Origin: Acidobacteriota bacterium | GTDB lineage: Bacteria > Acidobacteriota > Terriglobia > Terriglobales > Acidobacteriaceae | Reading direction: 5' to 3' | Length of the DNA stretch: 64,000 nt | Assembly (NCBI GenBank): GCA_021780315.1 | Contig: JAJXYY010000033.1 | Coordinates: forward strand, 345,497 to 409,496 | Shown: piece after piece, positions 62,252 through 64,000 of the stretch | Layout: each line of letters begins with the position of its first letter | Numbering within the stretch: position 1 is the first letter of the stretch | Notes under the pieces: generated by a model | What the model was told of the DNA's origin: nothing | Databases searched by the model: none | The model's input: only the letters and a program-made list of their open reading frames with translations | Program-made: the position numbers and the translations under genes

Positions 62252-63637
62252 ATGGAGCAAGCCCTGGCCCCAGCACCACCATCCACCTCTACCTCCGGTC
62301 TCCGCCCCAACATCCTGTCGCCCGTCGAGACCCTCGCACAATCCATCTCGACCATCGCGCCCACCACCTCCCCGACCATGACCATCCCTCTGGTCTTCGT
62401 CCTCGCCGGCAACGGCACCTGGCTTGCCTATCTCCTCGCCACCGCCGCCGTCCTGCTCATCGCGCTCACCATCAGCCGCTTCGCCCGCTACACCTCCTGC
62501 TCCGGATCCCTCTACACCTACGCCACCTCCTCCCTGCCACCCCTGGTCAGCGGCATCGCCGGATGGGCACTCCTGCTCGCCTACATCGCCACCGGAGCCG
62601 CCGTCACCGGTGGCTTCATCAACTACGCCAACGTCTTCCTGCTCTCGCTCGTCGGACATAGCGCTCCCGCCATCGCACTCGCTGCCCTATGCGTCGTAAC
62701 CGCCACCGGTATCGCCTACCGCGACGTCCAGGTCTCTGCCCGCCTCATGCTTTGGATCGAAGCCATCTCCGTCGCCATGATCGCCATCGTGCTGGGCCTG
62801 CTCCTCTACCGCAACGGTCTGCACTTCGACCACGCCCAGCTAGGCCTCCACGGAGTCACTCCCTCCGCCGTCCGCCTCGGCGTCGTCCTCGCCCTCTTCA
62901 GCTTCGTTGGCTTCGAGAGCGCCACCACCCTCGGCCACGAAGCCGTCAACCCCCTCCGCACCATCCCCCGCGCGGTAATCCAGTCCGCCATCTTCTGCGG
63001 ACTGTTCTTCGTCCTCTGTGCCTATCTCGAAACCCTCGGCATGGCCGCCGCCCACCAGGACCTCGGCACCAACACCGCTCCCCTCCGCGCCTTGTCCACA
63101 CTCGCAGGCGTCCCTCTGCTGGGCCCCTTCATCGACCTGGGAGCTATGGTCAGCATGTTCGCCTGCACCCTCGCCTGCATCACCGCTGCCGCCCGAGTCC
63201 TCATGCGCATGGCCCACAACGGACTCGCCCACCGCCAACTCAGTACCGCCCACAACACCAACGCCACCCCAGCCTCGGCCGTCCTGCTCATCGGCGTACT
63301 CACACTGCTCCTCGTCGGCTCGCTCGCCGCCCGCGGTATCTCAGGCTCCGACATCTACGGATGGATGGGCTCCCTCTCCGTCTACGGATTCCTCACCACC
63401 TACGGTCTCGCTGCCATTGCGCTGCCCTTCTACCTCCACCGCAATCACCACCTCACCAGCACCAACCTGCTGCTCTCGGTGGCCGCTGTACTCGCCATCT
63501 TCCTCGCCCTCGCCGGAACCCTCTACCCGGTCCCCGCTGCCCCCTACAACTTCCTCCCTTACCTCTACCTCGCCTACATTCTCTGCGGCATGGCCTGGCA
63601 CTTCATCACCACCCGCAACCAAACTGCCAGCCGATAA
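62252..63637 (+). CDS. APC-family amino-acid permease
   Basis: 461 residues with about 12 transmembrane helices. The first helix begins near AQSISTIAPTTSPTMTIPLVFVLAGNG, and the family's GS-type loop appears in RFARYTSCSGSLYTYATSSLPP. The helix 6 unwound segment is VGFESATTLGHEAVNP. It resembles amino-acid/polyamine permeases, with the substrate not resolved. GGAG lies 7 bases before ATG 62252. It lies downstream of the FmdB-like gene but behind that gene's terminator. Confidence 0.92.
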   Translation: MEQALAPAPPSTSTSGLRPNILSPVETLAQSISTIAPTTSPTMTIPLVFVLAGNGTWLAYLLATAAVLLIALTISRFARYTSCSGSLYTYATSSLPPLVSGIAGWALLLAYIATGAAVTGGFINYANVFLLSLVGHSAPAIALAALCVVTATGIAYRDVQVSARLMLWIEAISVAMIAIVLGLLLYRNGLHFDHAQLGLHGVTPSAVRLGVVLALFSFVGFESATTLGHEAVNPLRTIPRAVIQSAIFCGLFFVLCAYLETLGMAAAHQDLGTNTAPLRALSTLAGVPLLGPFIDLGAMVSMFACTLACITAAARVLMRMAHNGLAHRQLSTAHNTNATPASAVLLIGVLTLLLVGSLAARGISGSDIYGWMGSLSVYGFLTTYGLAAIALPFYLHRNHHLTSTNLLLSVAAVLAIFLALAGTLYPVPAAPYNFLPYLYLAYILCGMAWHFITTRNQTASR

Positions 63638-63682
63638 GCCCATCATCCCTCACACATAGGAACGACGACGCCTCGTGCTCAT

Positions 63683-64000
63683 CTACTCCTCCCCAATGTC
63701 CTCGTTCCACACCTCAGGCTTCTCCGCAATAAACCCCTCCAGCAATTCGCGGCACTCCTGCGAATCCAGATCCACCACCTTCACCCCCAGCGCCCGCAGC
63801 GAATCCACTCCACCTGAAAAAGTCCTGCTCTCCCCCACCACCACTGTCCCAATTCCAAACTGCCGGATCAGTCCCGTGCAATACCAGCACGGTGCCAGCG
63901 TCGTCACCATAATCTTGTCCTTGTACGATCGCTGCCGTCCCGCCCGTCGAAACGCATCCGTCTCTCCATGCACCGAAGGATCGTCCTCCTGCACCCGCCG
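63683..64000 (-). CDS. Cytosine/nucleoside deaminase, cut by right edge
   Basis: The visible part, about 105 residues, is the C-terminal two thirds of a cytidine-deaminase-fold enzyme; the start lies beyond 64000. The zinc and catalytic site is HGETDAF (His and Glu) plus LAPCWYCTGLI (two Cys). The end is DWNEDIGE-type (EVWNEDIGEE) and the pattern VVVGESRTFSGGVDSLRALGVKVVDL strongly resembles yeast-type cytosine deaminase Fcy1 rather than tRNA deaminase TadA. It converts cytosine to uracil in that family. Confidence 0.88.
   Translation of the reverse strand, partial: RRVQEDDPSVHGETDAFRRAGRQRSYKDKIMVTTLAPCWYCTGLIRQFGIGTVVVGESRTFSGGVDSLRALGVKVVDLDSQECRELLEGFIAEKPEVWNEDIGEE

Overview
The window is high-GC bacterial chromosome, probably from an acidobacterium of the Terriglobia/Acidobacteriaceae type (Granulicella, Edaphobacter or Terriglobus-like). 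This is inferred from the gene mix (PEP-CTERM surface proteins, DUF5916 and TonB-type outer-membrane proteins, a long phosphoenolpyruvate carboxylase) and from scattered families of short palindromic intergenic repeats. The + strand is C-rich across nearly the whole window, so + strand genes favour C-ending codons and - strand genes G-ending codons.

Region 1-2937 differs from the rest. It holds the end of an orphan CRISPR array (18 identical 36-bp repeats, continuing off the left edge, no cas genes), a nearly gene-free stretch with stacked tRNA 3'-end fragments that look like integration scars, and one PEGA-domain secreted protein. It reads as the right end of a genomic island.

Region 2938-34426 is mainly housekeeping: YraN, CTP synthase, FabD plus a PrxQ-type peroxiredoxin, HemL, PurM, PurN, an HtrA/CoaE/FolD cluster, Trm112, PEP carboxylase and a Crp/Fnr regulator. 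Between these lie envelope genes: a DUF5916 outer-membrane protein, DUF4230 protein, CAP protein, polysaccharide deacetylase, MFS carrier, an ice-binding DUF3494 protein with a PEP-CTERM tail, a second PEP-CTERM protein, an LpxL-like acyltransferase, and a patatin-barrel protein resembling type Vd secretion systems whose intact frame has no normal start codon.

Region 34427-49821 is envelope and regulation: a TonB C-terminal protein, MFS, hydrolase, methyltransferase, TolC, a DsbA-like thioredoxin, a GH105 hydrolase, two tandem PEP-CTERM paralogues, and a - strand run of ECF sigma factor, zinc-finger/HEAT anti-sigma-like protein, double-PDZ protein, radical SAM protein and methyltransferase. 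Two near-consensus sigma-54 promoters lie 1.8 kb apart. One precedes an unannotated 30-residue membrane microprotein and the other precedes the first PEP-CTERM gene; both have a CAACAGTGG motif about 140-150 bp upstream. This is the most interesting candidate system here.

Region 49822-64000 carries RNase HI, a MarR regulator divergent from a TonB-dependent receptor, YqeY, a class V aminotransferase, a YgiB-YgiC-like pair, two tandem membrane-anchored paralogues, SerA, an FmdB zinc ribbon, an APC permease and the end of a yeast-type cytosine deaminase cut by the window edge. Clusters of repeat elements occur at 9.3, 15.6, 53.0, 55.4 and 57.2 kb, and one copy lies inside the PEP carboxylase reading frame.
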